Below are positions 39,452-52,349 of a stretch of DNA of 64,000 nucleotides, piece by piece (positions within the stretch are counted from its first letter, which is position 1; each line of letters begins with the position of its first letter). The notes under the pieces were generated by a model that was not told the origin of the DNA, made no database searches, and worked only from the letters and a program-made list of their open reading frames with translations. The translations under genes and the position numbers were made by a program. The DNA comes from Deinococcus arboris (lineage in GTDB: Bacteria > Deinococcota > Deinococci > Deinococcales > Deinococcaceae), in contig NZ_WQLB01000001.1 in the NCBI RefSeq assembly GCF_009755355.1, positions 251,113 through 315,112 of the forward strand. Reading direction: 5' to 3'.

Positions 39452-39820
39452 CTAATGCAGCATGGGCGCAGCGGCCGCGAACACGCCGTCCCGGCCCAGG
39501 CGGCGGGCGGCCCGGCCCGGCTCGAGTTCGACCAGCGGCGCGGCTTGCCACACCAACGCCGCCAATTCGGCGCGCGCCTCGCCGCGCAGCACCAGGGCGC
39601 TGTCGCCGCACCACAGCAGGCTCTTGTCGCTGTACTCGTCCAGCACGAAGCAGGCGTCGGCACCCTCCGGCCGCCGGAGCAGGTCGGCCAGCGCAAAAAA
39701 GTCAGCGGGTTGCAGGTGCTAGGTGCAGTGGCCCCAGACCAGCGCCACGGTGGCGTGTTCGCACTGGGTAATCACCCGCAGGGCGTCCAGCTGCGCCAGT
39801 TGCACGGGAAAGCGGCACAT
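39452..39820 (-). pseudogene. Small conserved-looking ORF with an in-frame amber codon
   Basis: On the minus strand an ATG at 39820, one base after the stop of the ABC ATPase, opens 33 codons (MCRFPVQLAQLDALRVIT...), then TAG at 39721-39719, then 88 codons in the same frame (HLQPADFFALADLLRRPEGA to FAAAAPMLH) ending at 39452. Both halves have normal codon usage and read as one soluble protein of about 122 residues. I do not recognise the family. The simplest view is a nonsense mutation; stop-codon read-through or a sequencing error are alternatives. It sits in the same unit as a frameshifted ATPase gene. Confidence 0.6.
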
Positions 39821-39821
39821 C

Positions 39822-41524
<1,703 letters not shown>

Positions 41525-41614
41525 CGCAACGGGCTCCGGGAGAAAAGAAACAGGGTGGGCAAAAGAGGACAGGGCCGCCGCAGGCCGCCAGTCAGGCGTC
41601 AGACAGTTCCACAT

Positions 41615-41651
41615 ATCCTGATTAATCCGACTTATTTAGTCAAGTTATACT
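41615..41651. promoter_or_regulatory. Divergent promoter/operator with GACT-TATTT-AGTC palindrome
   Basis: Between the ABC ATPase (minus) and ABC exporter (plus). The palindrome at 41629-41641 with CC before and AAG after resembles the type 1 site of Rrf2-family regulators such as IscR. It overlaps a TTGACT (complement of 41638-41643) that could be the -35 of the minus gene, and TATACT (41646-41651) that could be the -10 of the plus gene. A repressor here would control both. Confidence 0.45.
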
Positions 41652-41761
41652 GCTCTGGTCCCGGTGTGGCGTGGCTGCCGCTGCGCCTCCTGGCCATTTC
41701 GCAGAGTGATTTTCGCCGGAAGTCGCCTAGAGTGGCTTGAACGCCCGGCGTCCCCTCCCTT

Positions 41762-43516
41762 ATGACATCTATCACCCCTGACCCTTCTGCCCCGCTGCTG
41801 CGCCGATTCCTGGGCTATTACCGCCCCTACCGGCGCCTCTTTCTGCTGGATTTCTCCTGCGCTGTACTGTCCGGCATTCTGGAACTCGGCTTTCCCATCG
41901 CCGTTCAGCTGTTCATCGACCGGCTGCTGCCCGGCCAGAACTGGGGCGCTATCGTCTTCGCCTCGCTGGGCTTGGTGGGCCTGTATGTGCTGAATACGGG
42001 CCTGCTGTCGGTGGTGACCTACTGGGGCCACATGCTGGGCATCAACATCGAAACCGAGATGCGCCGCAAGGCCTTTGACCACCTGCAAAAGCTGTCACTG
42101 ACCTTCTTCGACTCGCAGAAGACTGGGCATCTGGTCGCCCGGCTGACCAAAGACCTCGAAGAGATTGGCGAGGTGGCCCACCACGGCCCGGAAGACCTGT
42201 TCATCGCCGTGATGACGCTGCTGGGCGCTTTTTTCCTGATGTTTCAGGTGAATGCCAACCTGGCCCTGGTGGCCCTGGTGGTGGTGCCGCTGACCACCTG
42301 CCTGACCAGTTTTTACGGTGGCCGCCTGACCCGCAACTGGCAGGAACTGTACAGCCGGGTGGGCGGGTTTAACGCCCGCATTGAGGAAAATGTGGGCGGC
42401 ATCCGCGTGGTGCAGGCCTTTGCCAACGAGGCCCACGAGCGCCAGCTGTTCGCGCAGGACAACCGCCGCTACCGCCAGACCAAACTGGACGCCTACCGGC
42501 TGATGGCCGCCAACCTCTCGCTCAGTTACCTGTCCATGCGCCTGACGCAGACAGTCGTGATGGTGGCGGGCAGTTACTTCGTGCTGCAGCGTCAGCTGAC
42601 GCCCGGCGAGTTTGTGGGCTTCCTGCTGCTGGTGAACGTGTTCTTCCGCCCCATCGAGAAGATCAACGCGGTGCTGGAAACCTACCCCAAGGGCATTGCC
42701 GGCTTTCGCCGCTACACCGAACTGCTCGACATTGTCCCGGACATTGCAGACCGGCCTGGGGCGCAGGCGGCGCCGGCCCTGCGCGGCGCGGTGCGGTATG
42801 ACCAGGTGGAGTTCACTTACACGGGGTCCCAGCCGGTGCTGCGCAGCGTGACGCTGGACATTCCCGCCGGCGAGACCGTGGCCTTTGTCGGCCCGTCGGG
42901 CGCAGGCAAGACCACGCTCTGTTCCCTGCTGCCCCGTTTTTACGAGGTCGGGGCAGGCGCCGTGACGATTGACGGCACCGATGTCCGGGACTTCACGCTG
43001 GCCTCGCTGCGGTCCCAGATTGGCATCGTGCAGCAGGACGTCTTTCTGTTCGCCGGCACCCTGCGCGAGAACATCGCCTACGGGCGGCTGGAGGCCCCCG
43101 AGACCGAGCTCTGGGCCGCTGCCCGCCGCGCGCGCCTGGACGACTGGATCGCCACGCTGCCTGACGGCCTGGACACCGTGATTGGCGAGCGGGGCGTCAA
43201 GCTCTCGGGCGGACAGAAGCAGCGCCTGGCCATTGCCCGCATCTTTCTGAAAAACCCGCCCATCCTGATTCTGGACGAGGCCACCTCGGCCCTGGACACC
43301 GAAACCGAGCGGGCTATTCAGGCCGCCCTGACCGAACTGGCGCGCGGGCGCACCACGCTGATTATCGCCCACCGCCTGGCGACCATTCAGGGCGCCGACC
43401 GCATCGTGGTCGTGGAAAACGGCCAAGTGACCGAGCAGGGGCAGCACGACATCCTGCTGGCCAGGGGTGGCCGCTACGCCCAGCTGCACGCCGCACAGCG
43501 GCTGGACGTCGCGTAA
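41762..43516 (+). CDS. ABC exporter half-transporter (MsbA/LmrA type)
   Basis: A 584-residue protein with an N-terminal six-helix exporter membrane domain (about 1-325) and a C-terminal ATPase. ATPase motifs: Walker [11 protein letters not shown]-loop [13 protein letters not shown], signature [14 protein letters not shown], Walker [13 protein letters not shown] and the switch His in IIAHRLATI. It would work as a dimer to export lipid, drug or peptide; the substrate is unknown. No clear ribosome site precedes the ATG at 41762, and the promoter region is shared with the divergent ATPase gene. Confidence 0.93.
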   Translation: MTSITPDPSAPLLRRFLGYYRPYRRLFLLDFSCAVLSGILELGFPIAVQLFIDRLLPGQNWGAIVFASLGLVGLYVLNTGLLSVVTYWGHMLGINIETEMRRKAFDHLQKLSLTFFDSQKTGHLVARLTKDLEEIGEVAHHGPEDLFIAVMTLLGAFFLMFQVNANLALVALVVVPLTTCLTSFYGGRLTRNWQELYSRVGGFNARIEENVGGIRVVQAFANEAHERQLFAQDNRRYRQTKLDAYRLMAANLSLSYLSMRLTQTVVMVAGSYFVLQRQLTPGEFVGFLLLVNVFFRPIEKINAVLETYPKGIAGFRRYTELLDIVPDIADRPGAQAAPALRGAVRYDQVEFTYTGSQPVLRSVTLDIPAGETVAFVGPSGAGKTTLCSLLPRFYEVGAGAVTIDGTDVRDFTLASLRSQIGIVQQDVFLFAGTLRENIAYGRLEAPETELWAAARRARLDDWIATLPDGLDTVIGERGVKLSGGQKQRLAIARIFLKNPPILILDEATSALDTETERAIQAALTELARGRTTLIIAHRLATIQGADRIVVVENGQVTEQGQHDILLARGGRYAQLHAAQRLDVA

Positions 43517-43563
43517 GGCGGGGCGTCCAGGAGCGGGGTCGCCCTGGGCTCATCCCCCCGCGC

Positions 43564-43569
43564 TACACT
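43564..43569 (+). promoter_or_regulatory. -10 box of leaderless rapZ
   Basis: TACACT six bases before the ATG at 43576, in the same GCGCTACACT context as the metG leader. Confidence 0.6.
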
Positions 43570-43575
43570 GCCCCC

Positions 43576-44411
43576 ATGCCCTTTGTGGTCGTGTCTGGCC
43601 TGTCCGGCAGTGGAAAAAGCACCGCGCTGCGTACCCTGGAGGACGCCGGCTTCTTTATCACGGACAATCTGCCCCCGGAACTCTGGGGGGCCATGCATGA
43701 CCTGGTGACGGCCCGGAGCCTCAAGTGCGTGGCCATCAGCACCGACGCGCGCACCCGCGACTTTCTGGGGGCGCTGGAAACCAGTTACACCCGCCTGTCG
43801 CGCCGCCGCGAGGACCTGCGGGTGCTGTTTTTGGAAGCCCATTCCGACGTGCTGCTCAAGCGCTACAACTTCACGCGGCGCGAACACCCGCTGGGCGAGA
43901 ACCTGATGGTGGATTTTGCCCGTGAGCGTGACCTGCTGGCGCCCCTGCGCGCCATTGCCGATACCGTGATTGACACCACTGACCTGAGTGCCAAGGAACT
44001 GGCCGAGCGGGTGAGGGGTCTGTTCCGGCTGGAAAACAGCTTTACCCTGCGCCTGATGTCGTTTGGCTTCAAGCACGCACCCCCGCGTGACGCGGACATG
44101 GTGCTGGACGTGCGCTCTTTGCCCAACCCCTATTACGACCCCGCCCTGCGCCCCAAAACGGGGCTGGACGCTGGGGTGGCGCGCTACGCCTTTGGCGACG
44201 AGGCCGCCGAGCAGTTTTACACCGAGCTGCGCGACTTCGTGCGGGTGGCCGCCGAGCGGGCGCGGGCGGCGGGCCGGCACGGCTACACAGTGGCGGTGGG
44301 CTGCACGGGCGGCCAGCACCGCAGCGTAGCGGTGGCCGCCCGCCTGGCGCAGGACCTTGAGGACCTGAACGTCAACGTGATGGACCACCGCGACATGAAA
44401 GTGGACGGAGA

Positions 44412-44415
<4 letters not shown>
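43576..44415 (+). CDS. rapZ: RapZ/YvcJ-family nucleotide-binding protein
   Basis: A 279-residue P-loop protein. Walker [21 protein letters not shown] is at the N-terminus; [10 protein letters not shown], the Walker B-like [17 protein letters not shown] and the conserved RREHPL follow. The C-terminal domain has [26 protein letters not shown] and [10 protein letters not shown], which bind RNA or sugar nucleotide in characterised members. In E. coli RapZ controls glucosamine-6-phosphate synthase through small RNAs; in other bacteria the role is less clear. It overlaps yvcK by four bases (ATGA), the conserved rapZ-yvcK pairing. Confidence 0.95.
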
Positions 44416-45827
<1,412 letters not shown>

Positions 45828-46194
45828 AAGACAGTGGGAAGCGGGAGCACTTATCCGGCAGCTGGCCTGAGGGTGAGCATCGGACCATTGTGTCGGCACT
45901 TGACCCTATACCTCTTTGGGAGGTGCATGCGGAGTAATCGGCGTGAGAAGACCGGCTGGCGCTCTCCCTGACGCCAGGCAGCCTCCAAACTCTCCGAGTC
46001 CATTTGAGCGAAACCAGAAGGAACCTAAGCGGGCTGACGGGGCTAACGTGGGCCAACCAATGCTGTTCGGACATGGGCACGCTCCAGCCAAAGGCCAAGG
46101 AGCCAGGCAGAAGCCCAGAAGTGGCCGGCCGGCTTTGCAGCACCCTAGTCCAGCCCTAAAACCCCCAAACTGGCAAAACCCCAAAACCTCAGCT
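45828..46194. other. Convergent gap without genes
   Basis: 367 bases between yvcK and the CPBP protease gene, which converge. Long ORFs crossing it are shadows of the protease gene. I see no clear terminator, repeat or RNA. Confidence 0.4.
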
Positions 46195-47157
46195 TTAGCG
46201 CAGGGCGTCGCGCGCAGAGGTGAGCCAGCCCATCACACCCGGCAGGGTGGCCAGGGCCGCCAGCACCCCGAACAGCACGACCGCCACCAGCGAGGCGCTG
46301 AGCCACGGCCCCGGCGCGCTGCGTTCCTGAGGGTCTGGTTTGGGGGTCAGCCACAGGTGCAGGACCACCAAGACCACCGTGCCAAACAGGGCAGCGCCAA
46401 TCGAAAGGGGCACCGCCAGCGCCGGATTTTTCAGCAGCTCGGTGGCCTGCTCCTGATTGGCGGGCAGGCGCCCCGCCAGCAGGCTGCCCAGCCCCACCGC
46501 CAGCGTGTTGTTCAGGGCGTGGACAATCACGCTGTTCCAGAGGCTGCCGGTGTGCTGCACCAGGCGGGCCAGCACATAGGCCAGCGGCAGAATACCCACC
46601 ACGCTGGCCGGCACGCCGTGGGCCAGCGAAAACACCAAAGTGCTGGTCAGGGCCGCCACCCCGAAGCCAGCGGCGCGCTCGTGACCCCGCATCAGCAGAC
46701 CGCGGAAGGCCACCTCCTCGGCAAAGGGCACCAGCAGGCCCGCCGCCAGCAGCAGCACCCACAGGTCAGCCCCACGGCTCAGGAACTGCGGAACACTGTC
46801 GGCCGATTGGGGAAACAGGGTGACAAAAGCCAGCACGAACGCCCGTGACGCCAGAAAAGCCAGCACGAACGCGGCCAGGGCAATTCCCCAGGCCGGCGGC
46901 GTGCGCCAGCGCGTGTCCTGGGTCAGCGCCCGCAGCGCTGGGCGAAACAGCAGCACGCCAGTCAGCACCACCACGCAGAACGCCAGCAGCAGCGAGGTGC
47001 CCAGCGGCACCCCCAGGGCCAGCAGCGCCGCCGAGGCCACGTTCTGCACCGCCAGCAGCGCCAGCGCCGCGCGGTTGCCATCCACGGCTCGGATGGGGCG
47101 GGACCCCGGCGAAGTGGCTGGGGCAGTCAGGTCAGGCTGAGCAGGCGGCACCGTCAT
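46195..47157 (-). CDS. CPBP-family intramembrane metalloprotease
   Basis: A 320-residue membrane protein with about eight helices and the three CPBP (Abi/Rce1-like) motifs: [13 protein letters not shown] (catalytic Glu pair plus Arg), [11 protein letters not shown] (His) and VIVHALNNT (His and Asn). In bacteria such enzymes process peptides, for example in bacteriocin self-protection, but most have no known substrate. The ATG at 47157 has TAGGCT (47164-47169) six bases upstream, so the message is probably leaderless. Confidence 0.9.
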   Translation of the reverse strand: MTVPPAQPDLTAPATSPGSRPIRAVDGNRAALALLAVQNVASAALLALGVPLGTSLLLAFCVVVLTGVLLFRPALRALTQDTRWRTPPAWGIALAAFVLAFLASRAFVLAFVTLFPQSADSVPQFLSRGADLWVLLLAAGLLVPFAEEVAFRGLLMRGHERAAGFGVAALTSTLVFSLAHGVPASVVGILPLAYVLARLVQHTGSLWNSVIVHALNNTLAVGLGSLLAGRLPANQEQATELLKNPALAVPLSIGAALFGTVVLVVLHLWLTPKPDPQERSAPGPWLSASLVAVVLFGVLAALATLPGVMGWLTSARDALR

Positions 47158-47580
47158 GCCGCGAGCCTACCGCGCCTGGGCAGACCTGCGCCTGTGGGGT
47201 CGCTTGAAGAGGCAGGAGAGGTGCCCCTCAGTGCAGCTCAGCAGGCCGCATTCCAGCGGTGACCCGCAACGCAAATGGGATGGTCCTAATTCCAGGCCAC
47301 CCTGGAAAGCCACAGCTCTCCTTCACTTCGCCGAGTTCACATCACGAGTTGCTTGCTCGGCTTCGCCGCTACGCAAGCCCACTCGGAAGCTGCAGTGGTC
47401 TGCCGCCGCCGCATCGCCTTTTCACATCCAACGCTCCATCCACCTTCACGAACAGCGGATTAAGCGGCACTGACGCCTCTGCCCAACCGGCCTACAGAGA
47501 CCTCTGGAACGACTGCACCGCGCGGTATGACCGCTTGCCTCCCGCTTCGGTGACCCACTGGCTCCGGCGCGGCCCCGGCC
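47158..47580. other. 420-base gap
   Basis: Apart from the -10 box of the CPBP gene at 47164-47169, I find no gene, repeat copy or hairpin with a T run. The region lies downstream of the response regulator, so its terminator should be here but is not obvious. Confidence 0.35.
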
Positions 47581-48237
47581 TTACAGCTCTATCCCATCTA
47601 ACTGGGCGACGCCGTGTTTCAGGGCGTACAGCGCCGCCTGGGTGCGGCTGTCCAGACCCAGTTTGCCCAGCAGGCGCGACACATGGGTCTTGACAGTGGC
47701 CTCGCTGACGCCCTGGTCAGCGGCAATGTCCTTGTTGCTGTAGCCGTGGGCCAACAGCTGCAACACAATCGTTTCTTTGGGCGTGAGGGTCTCGCGCATT
47801 TCGCCGCCCCGGAAGTCGCGCACCAGCCGCCGGGCCGCTTCGGGGTGCAGCCGCACCTCGCCGCGCGCCGCCGCGTGAATGGCGTCGGCCAGGGTGTCAC
47901 TGGACGCGTCTTTCAGCATGTAGCTGATGGCCCCAGCCTCAATGGCGCCGTTAACCTTGTGCTCTTCCAGAGTGCTGGTCAGGGCAATCACTTCGGTGTC
48001 GGGATGCTGCCGCTTAAGGCTGCGGGTGGCCGTGATGCCGTCCATGACCGGCATCATCAGGTCCATGATGACCACATCAGGGCGCAGCTCGGCGGCGGCC
48101 TGAAGGGCTTCTTCGCCGTTGGCGGCCTCGCCCACCACGTCAATCAGCGGGTCCAGGCCCAGAAAAAGGCGCAGGCCCTGGCGAACAACGGCGTGGTCGT
48201 CAACCAACAGCACACGGACGGGGGCAGGGGTGGTCAT
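47581..48237 (-). CDS. NarL/LuxR-family response regulator
   Basis: A 218-residue two-component regulator. The receiver domain has VLLVDDHAVVRQGL (acidic pair), the phospho-acceptor Asp in DVVIMDLMMPVMDG, the ALTST Thr and YMLKDAS Lys. The C-terminal LuxR helix-turn-helix is LTPKETIVLQLLAHGYSNKDIAADQGVSEATVKTHVSRLLGKLG. It is the last gene of a three-gene operon with a sensor kinase and a DUF4097 protein; its ATG overlaps the preceding stop. Layout is like LiaFSR/NarXL systems that answer envelope stress. Confidence 0.95.
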   Translation of the reverse strand: MTTPAPVRVLLVDDHAVVRQGLRLFLGLDPLIDVVGEAANGEEALQAAAELRPDVVIMDLMMPVMDGITATRSLKRQHPDTEVIALTSTLEEHKVNGAIEAGAISYMLKDASSDTLADAIHAAARGEVRLHPEAARRLVRDFRGGEMRETLTPKETIVLQLLAHGYSNKDIAADQGVSEATVKTHVSRLLGKLGLDSRTQAALYALKHGVAQLDGIEL

Positions 48238-49262
48238 CGGGTTTCCTCCAGGGGGGTCAGAGTAATGTCGCCGCGCGGGGCGTCCACAAAGATGTCCAGG
48301 GCCGGGGTGGGGCTGACCGGGGCGCCGCGCGGCCAGTTCACGGTGTCGCGGTCGGCAAAGCGCACGCGGGTACGCAGCGTCTCAGGCAGCCGCAGCGTGA
48401 CGCGCCCGCTCTGCGTGCGGATGTCCAGCGCGCCTCTGGTGCGGGGCGTGGCGCTGAGCACGATATCGCCGCTGCCAGTGGTCACCGACGCCCGGCCTGA
48501 GACAGCTGGCAGGGTCATCCTCACCTGACCGCTCCCGCTGCCCACGCCCAGCGTCTGGGTCGTCAGGCTGCCTAAGTTCAGCACCTGGTCGCCGCTGGTG
48601 GTGTTAACCCGCAGAGCGTCCGGCGCGCTGCCGGCGGGGGCGGTCAGGGTCACGTCGCCGCTGCGCGTCACCACGCTGACCGGGCCTGCGGGGCGCCCTG
48701 GCAAGTCCAGATTGACCCGCCCGCTCTCGGTTCTCAGGTTCAGCGCCTGGACCCGCAGGGCGGCCAGTGCCAGAACCTGCTCACCGCTGGTGGTCACGCT
48801 GCTCAGCCTTAGCGGCAGCCCCCGCGCCAGCCCCAGGGTCAGGCGGTGCTGCACCGGTTCAGGGCCATTGACCACCACCACCTGAACAGGCACCGGACTG
48901 ACAATCAGGGCCACCCGCGCGGTGATCGCGCGGCCCTGGCGGGAGACTTCCGCCTGCACGGGGTTGCGCGCGCGGTGATACACGTGCCCCTGCACCGCCT
49001 GGTCACTGCCTGCGGGCAGCGCAGACAGCTGCACGTTGACCCGGTCGCCGTTAAAACTCAGGGCGGCGCTGCTGGCCAGGTCCAGTGGCAGCGGCCCGTC
49101 CAGCGGCACCGACAGCGGCGTACTCTGCACGCTCATGCCGGGGGTCAGGCTACGCGGCGAGGCCTGCCAGAAAATCCCCAGGCCCCCGGCCACCAGCCCC
49201 AGGCCCAGCGCCATGCGCCCCAGCACCGGCAGCAGCGGCCGGGACGGCGGCAGCGTGGTCAC
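48234..49262 (-). CDS. DUF4097-like beta-helical protein in two-component operon
   Basis: A 342-residue protein with one N-terminal membrane helix (LGRMALGLGLVAGGLGIFW) and an exported body made of regularly spaced strands (LRTESGRVNLDLPG, VVTRSGDVTLTAPAG, VNTTSGDQVLNLG, VTTGSGDIVLSA, IRTQSGRVTLRLP). This T-x-S-G-x-V/I repeat is the DUF4097/adhesin-like beta-solenoid seen in Lia-type envelope-stress operons. Lying between kinase and regulator, with ATGA overlaps at both ends, it may modulate the kinase from outside the membrane. That role is inferred. Confidence 0.82.
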   Translation of the reverse strand: MTTLPPSRPLLPVLGRMALGLGLVAGGLGIFWQASPRSLTPGMSVQSTPLSVPLDGPLPLDLASSAALSFNGDRVNVQLSALPAGSDQAVQGHVYHRARNPVQAEVSRQGRAITARVALIVSPVPVQVVVVNGPEPVQHRLTLGLARGLPLRLSSVTTSGEQVLALAALRVQALNLRTESGRVNLDLPGRPAGPVSVVTRSGDVTLTAPAGSAPDALRVNTTSGDQVLNLGSLTTQTLGVGSGSGQVRMTLPAVSGRASVTTGSGDIVLSATPRTRGALDIRTQSGRVTLRLPETLRTRVRFADRDTVNWPRGAPVSPTPALDIFVDAPRGDITLTPLEETR

Positions 49263-50968
49263 GCGCCGCCTCCGGGCAGCACTCGGGGCAGGGTCAGGGT
49301 CACGACGCTGCCCTGACCAGGTTCAGAGGTGACCTGAAGGTAGCCCCCGGCCCCCGCCGCCCGCTCGCGCATGGAGCGCTGGCCCAGGGTGCCGCGCCCC
49401 TGCGCCTGCGGGTCAAAACCCCGGCCATCGTCGCGCACGCTCAGGGTCACCCAGCGGCCCTCCTGGGCCACACCCAGCCAGACCGTGTGGGCGCGGGCGT
49501 GCTTGACCACGTTGTGCAGCGCTTCTTGCATCACGCGGTAGGCGGCGGCCTGGGCGTCGGGGTCCAGGTCAGGCTCGGCGCGCAGGTCGGCGTGAACGGT
49601 CAGGCCGTGGCGGGCTTCCAGGGCGTGCGCGTGCTGGGTCAGGGCAGCGATCAGCCCACCCTCTTCCAGCGCGTCGGGGCGCAGACTGAACAGCAGGGCC
49701 TTCATTTCCGAGACGCCGCCCTCGGCCAGGCGGATGGTGTAGTCCAGACTCTGGCGGGTCTTGGCCGGGTCGCGTTCCAGGGTGGCGCGGGCGGTCTTGG
49801 CCCCCAGGGTGATGCCGTACAGGGCCTGGGCCACGCTGTCGTGCAGTTCGCGGGCCAGGCGGGCGCGCTCCTGTTCACCGGCCCGCGCCCCGGCCCGCTC
49901 AATAAGCTGCGCGGCGTGCAGCGCGGTGCCGGCGTGGTCGGCAATGGACAGCAAAAACGCCAGCTCATCGGCGCTGGGCCGACCCCCAGCCGGATACCAC
50001 GCGCGCAGGGTGCCTCCGTCCAGCGTGCCGGCCGACGCTGGCAGCGTGACGGGCAAGGTGGCCAGCCAGCCGCCGCCGGGCAGCGCGTGCACGCTGGCCT
50101 CGCCGGGGGCGGGCCCCGGTTCCTGGGCGGCGGGCCAGGCGCCCGGCACACCACTGACCGCGCGGCGCGAGCCGTCCGGCGCGTCCAGCGCCACCGCCAT
50201 CGCCGTGCTGGCCTGCCAGGCCTGTTCGGTCAGGTCAGCCAGGGTGGCGTTGAGGTCGTCACCCAGGGCCACCCGGCCCGCCGCCCGGCGCAGCGCCACG
50301 ACCTCGCGCCGCGCAGCCTCGTCGCCGTCTGGGGCCAGCAGCGCGACACCCAGACGGGTCCACATGCGGCCCATGACGCTCAGGACGCCGGCACTGACCA
50401 GCAGGGCGCCGGCGCCCGCCAGCATGAGCCCCGCCACCGACAGCGCGCCGGGCCGCAGCGTCCACTCGCCCCACACCACGGGCACGGCGCTATTCATGGC
50501 CCACAGCGGCGCCCCCAGCCCCAGCACCTGAATAGCGAGCAGGGTACACAGCACCACCCAGCACACCAAGCTCAGCGGCAACTGGATAACGTGAAACAGC
50601 AGCGTGCGGTAGGTGACCGGATTGGCCAGCGTGGCCCCCAGCCAGCCCAGCAGCCCGCCCGGTCCTGCTGGGGCCGCTGGCCGCGCCACCCGTACCCCCA
50701 GCAACCCAATCAGGACGCGCTGCACGTCGCCCAGCGCCGAGACCAGCCACAGCGCGGCCAGTAGGAACCCGGCCCCAACGACCACGGGCAGGGTCAGCAG
50801 CCCGCCCACCACAGCCGCAGTCAGCAGCCCCGCCACCGCGCCGCCCACCGGCAGCGAGAGCAGTACATACAGGGCGGCGCGGTAGGTCGCAGGGTCCAGC
50901 AGGTCGCCCAGCGCGCCGCGGTGCAGGCGGCGGGCAGGCGGCGCAGGTGCTCCCATGACCCTTATCAT
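49259..50968 (-). CDS. Membrane sensor histidine kinase (HisKA_3 type)
   Basis: A 569-residue kinase. About 200 N-terminal residues hold two pairs of membrane helices in a duplicated arrangement (each begins with DPATYR/NPVTYR), a DUF4153-like sensor region. A GAF-like segment follows, then the H-box ERARLARELHDSVAQALYGI with the phospho-acceptor His, the N-box YRVMQEALHNVVKHARA and the G-box SVRDDGRGFDPQAQGRGTLG. It would phosphorylate the regulator two genes downstream. The ATG at 50968 has TAGGCT seven bases upstream; an ATG four codons later is possible. Confidence 0.92.
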   Translation of the reverse strand: MIRVMGAPAPPARRLHRGALGDLLDPATYRAALYVLLSLPVGGAVAGLLTAAVVGGLLTLPVVVGAGFLLAALWLVSALGDVQRVLIGLLGVRVARPAAPAGPGGLLGWLGATLANPVTYRTLLFHVIQLPLSLVCWVVLCTLLAIQVLGLGAPLWAMNSAVPVVWGEWTLRPGALSVAGLMLAGAGALLVSAGVLSVMGRMWTRLGVALLAPDGDEAARREVVALRRAAGRVALGDDLNATLADLTEQAWQASTAMAVALDAPDGSRRAVSGVPGAWPAAQEPGPAPGEASVHALPGGGWLATLPVTLPASAGTLDGGTLRAWYPAGGRPSADELAFLLSIADHAGTALHAAQLIERAGARAGEQERARLARELHDSVAQALYGITLGAKTARATLERDPAKTRQSLDYTIRLAEGGVSEMKALLFSLRPDALEEGGLIAALTQHAHALEARHGLTVHADLRAEPDLDPDAQAAAYRVMQEALHNVVKHARAHTVWLGVAQEGRWVTLSVRDDGRGFDPQAQGRGTLGQRSMRERAAGAGGYLQVTSEPGQGSVVTLTLPRVLPGGGA

Positions 50969-51270
50969 GCCGCGCAGCCTAGCGGGCCGGCCAGCACTGC
51001 AGCGTCCCCCGAAAGGCGCATGGGCATCAAGACCGCGCTGGAGAGCTGTAGAGGAGGGGCGGCAGAGTGGGCTTCCAGGCGCTCAGAGAGACTGAACAAA
51101 GCGGACGTGCCGAGGGATAGAGCAGGCTGGGTGGCTGTGACAGAGCGCAACTTCCGCAGAAGGAGATGTTTCGCCAATGTTCAAGAGGACAGCGTCATCC
51201 CATCCTTCAAATCACCAGCAAGCCACCGTCCGGTTCCTGCTGGCCAGCACCCGACATGCCTCAGCCATTT
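50969..51270. other. Gap between lepB and the kinase gene
   Basis: About 300 bases. It holds the leaderless -10 box of the kinase (TAGGCT, complement of 50976-50981). No gene, repeat copy or clear terminator for lepB can be identified. Confidence 0.4.
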
Positions 51271-52008
51271 TCAATGCGTACCTTGAAGCAGGCGGGGACC
51301 AATCTGGGTCTCACCCTCCAGTTTCACGCGGCGTTCGGGCTGCGGCTGGCCGTCGCAGGGCGGCACCGCGCGCTCGGGGCGCAGGAGGGGCCACACGCTG
51401 GCTGCGGCGCGCCCGGCGATGTCGGCCACTGGCACTGGGCCAAAGGTGCGGCTGTCCAGGCTGCCACCAGGGCTGCGGTTGTCGCCCAGCACGAAGTAAT
51501 GCCCCGGCGGTACCGTGACCTCAGCCAGAGTGGTCCGGGTAGGGCTGGCCGCCACGCTGTTGGCCACCAGGCTGGTGGTATCGGGGCAAAAGGCGGCCCA
51601 GTAAGTCTTGGTGGCTTCCTCGGGCAGAGGCTGGCCATTCACCCACACCACGCCGCCACGCAGCGCCACACGGTCCCCAGGCAGCCCCGCCACCCGCTTG
51701 ACCAGAAAAGGCCGGTACCGCCAGGGCAGAGGCAGGCCGCGGTACACGTTGGTCCACTCGTAGGCCGCCTCACGCGGCGGCTTGAACACCACGATGTCGC
51801 CCCGCGCGTAGCCGCTCAGCCCCAGGCGGTGCGCCCAGCCGGCCGCAGTGCCCACCACCAGCCATTCACCGTGGCGCAGGGCGGGCAGCATACTGGCGCC
51901 GTCCACCCGCACGGCCGAGGCACCGAACTGGGTCAGCAGCAGGGCAACGGCGAGGGGCTGAAACCACTCGCGCACCCAGCCCCAGGCGCGCCGCCAGTCA
52001 CCTGTCAT
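51271..52008 (-). CDS. lepB: Signal peptidase I
   Basis: A 245-residue membrane serine protease removing signal peptides. One N-terminal helix (PLAVALLLTQFGASAVRV) is followed by the catalytic Ser in VDGASMLPALRHGEWLVV, the general-base Lys in FLVKRVAGLPGDRVAL and box E GHYFVLGDNRSPGGSLDSRTFG. Length is usual for bacterial LepB. It ends a unit with a PadR regulator and a small membrane protein, with a four-base overlap to the gene before it. That arrangement is unusual for lepB and may mean this copy is regulated rather than housekeeping. Confidence 0.94.
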   Translation of the reverse strand: MTGDWRRAWGWVREWFQPLAVALLLTQFGASAVRVDGASMLPALRHGEWLVVGTAAGWAHRLGLSGYARGDIVVFKPPREAAYEWTNVYRGLPLPWRYRPFLVKRVAGLPGDRVALRGGVVWVNGQPLPEEATKTYWAAFCPDTTSLVANSVAASPTRTTLAEVTVPPGHYFVLGDNRSPGGSLDSRTFGPVPVADIAGRAAASVWPLLRPERAVPPCDGQPQPERRVKLEGETQIGPRLLQGTH

Positions 52009-52349
52009 GGCCGCTCCGGGGTCAGCTGAGCCGCCGGGGCACTGGCCCCACCCGCCTGAACGGCGTAGGCAGCGCCGCCCAGGGCCGCCCCCACCAGCAG
52101 CGCGGCGCGCAGAGGAGGCAGGGTATGCACCGCCGCCAGCCGCAGCGCCAGGGGCCAGACCGGACCCGCCGCCCGCAAAGCCACTGGCCAGGCGTCGCCT
52201 GCCGGCAGGCCCCGCACCAGCGCGTCATGCATCAGGCCATGCAGGTGGGCGTGCAGCTCGGCGTGTGCGGCGCGCTGTGCACGCGGGAGCAGCAGCCGGG
52301 TGGCCCGGCGCAGGTACGTGTGGGCTTCGGGGGGCAGGGCGCTCACCAC
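52005..52349 (-). CDS. Small membrane protein with permease-prefix-like domain
   Basis: A 114-residue protein. The first half (THTYLRRATRLLLPRAQRAAHAELHAHLHGLMHDALVRG) is an Arg/His-rich helical hairpin like the prefix domains or HAAS-type modules coupled to PadR regulators. The second half has one or two hydrophobic helices (PLRAALLVGAALGGAAYAV). It overlaps PadR upstream by seven bases and lepB downstream by four, so all three are likely translated together. PadR partners of this type often sense membrane state; here that is inference. Confidence 0.65.
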   Translation of the reverse strand: MVSALPPEAHTYLRRATRLLLPRAQRAAHAELHAHLHGLMHDALVRGLPAGDAWPVALRAAGPVWPLALRLAAVHTLPPLRAALLVGAALGGAAYAVQAGGASAPAAQLTPERP

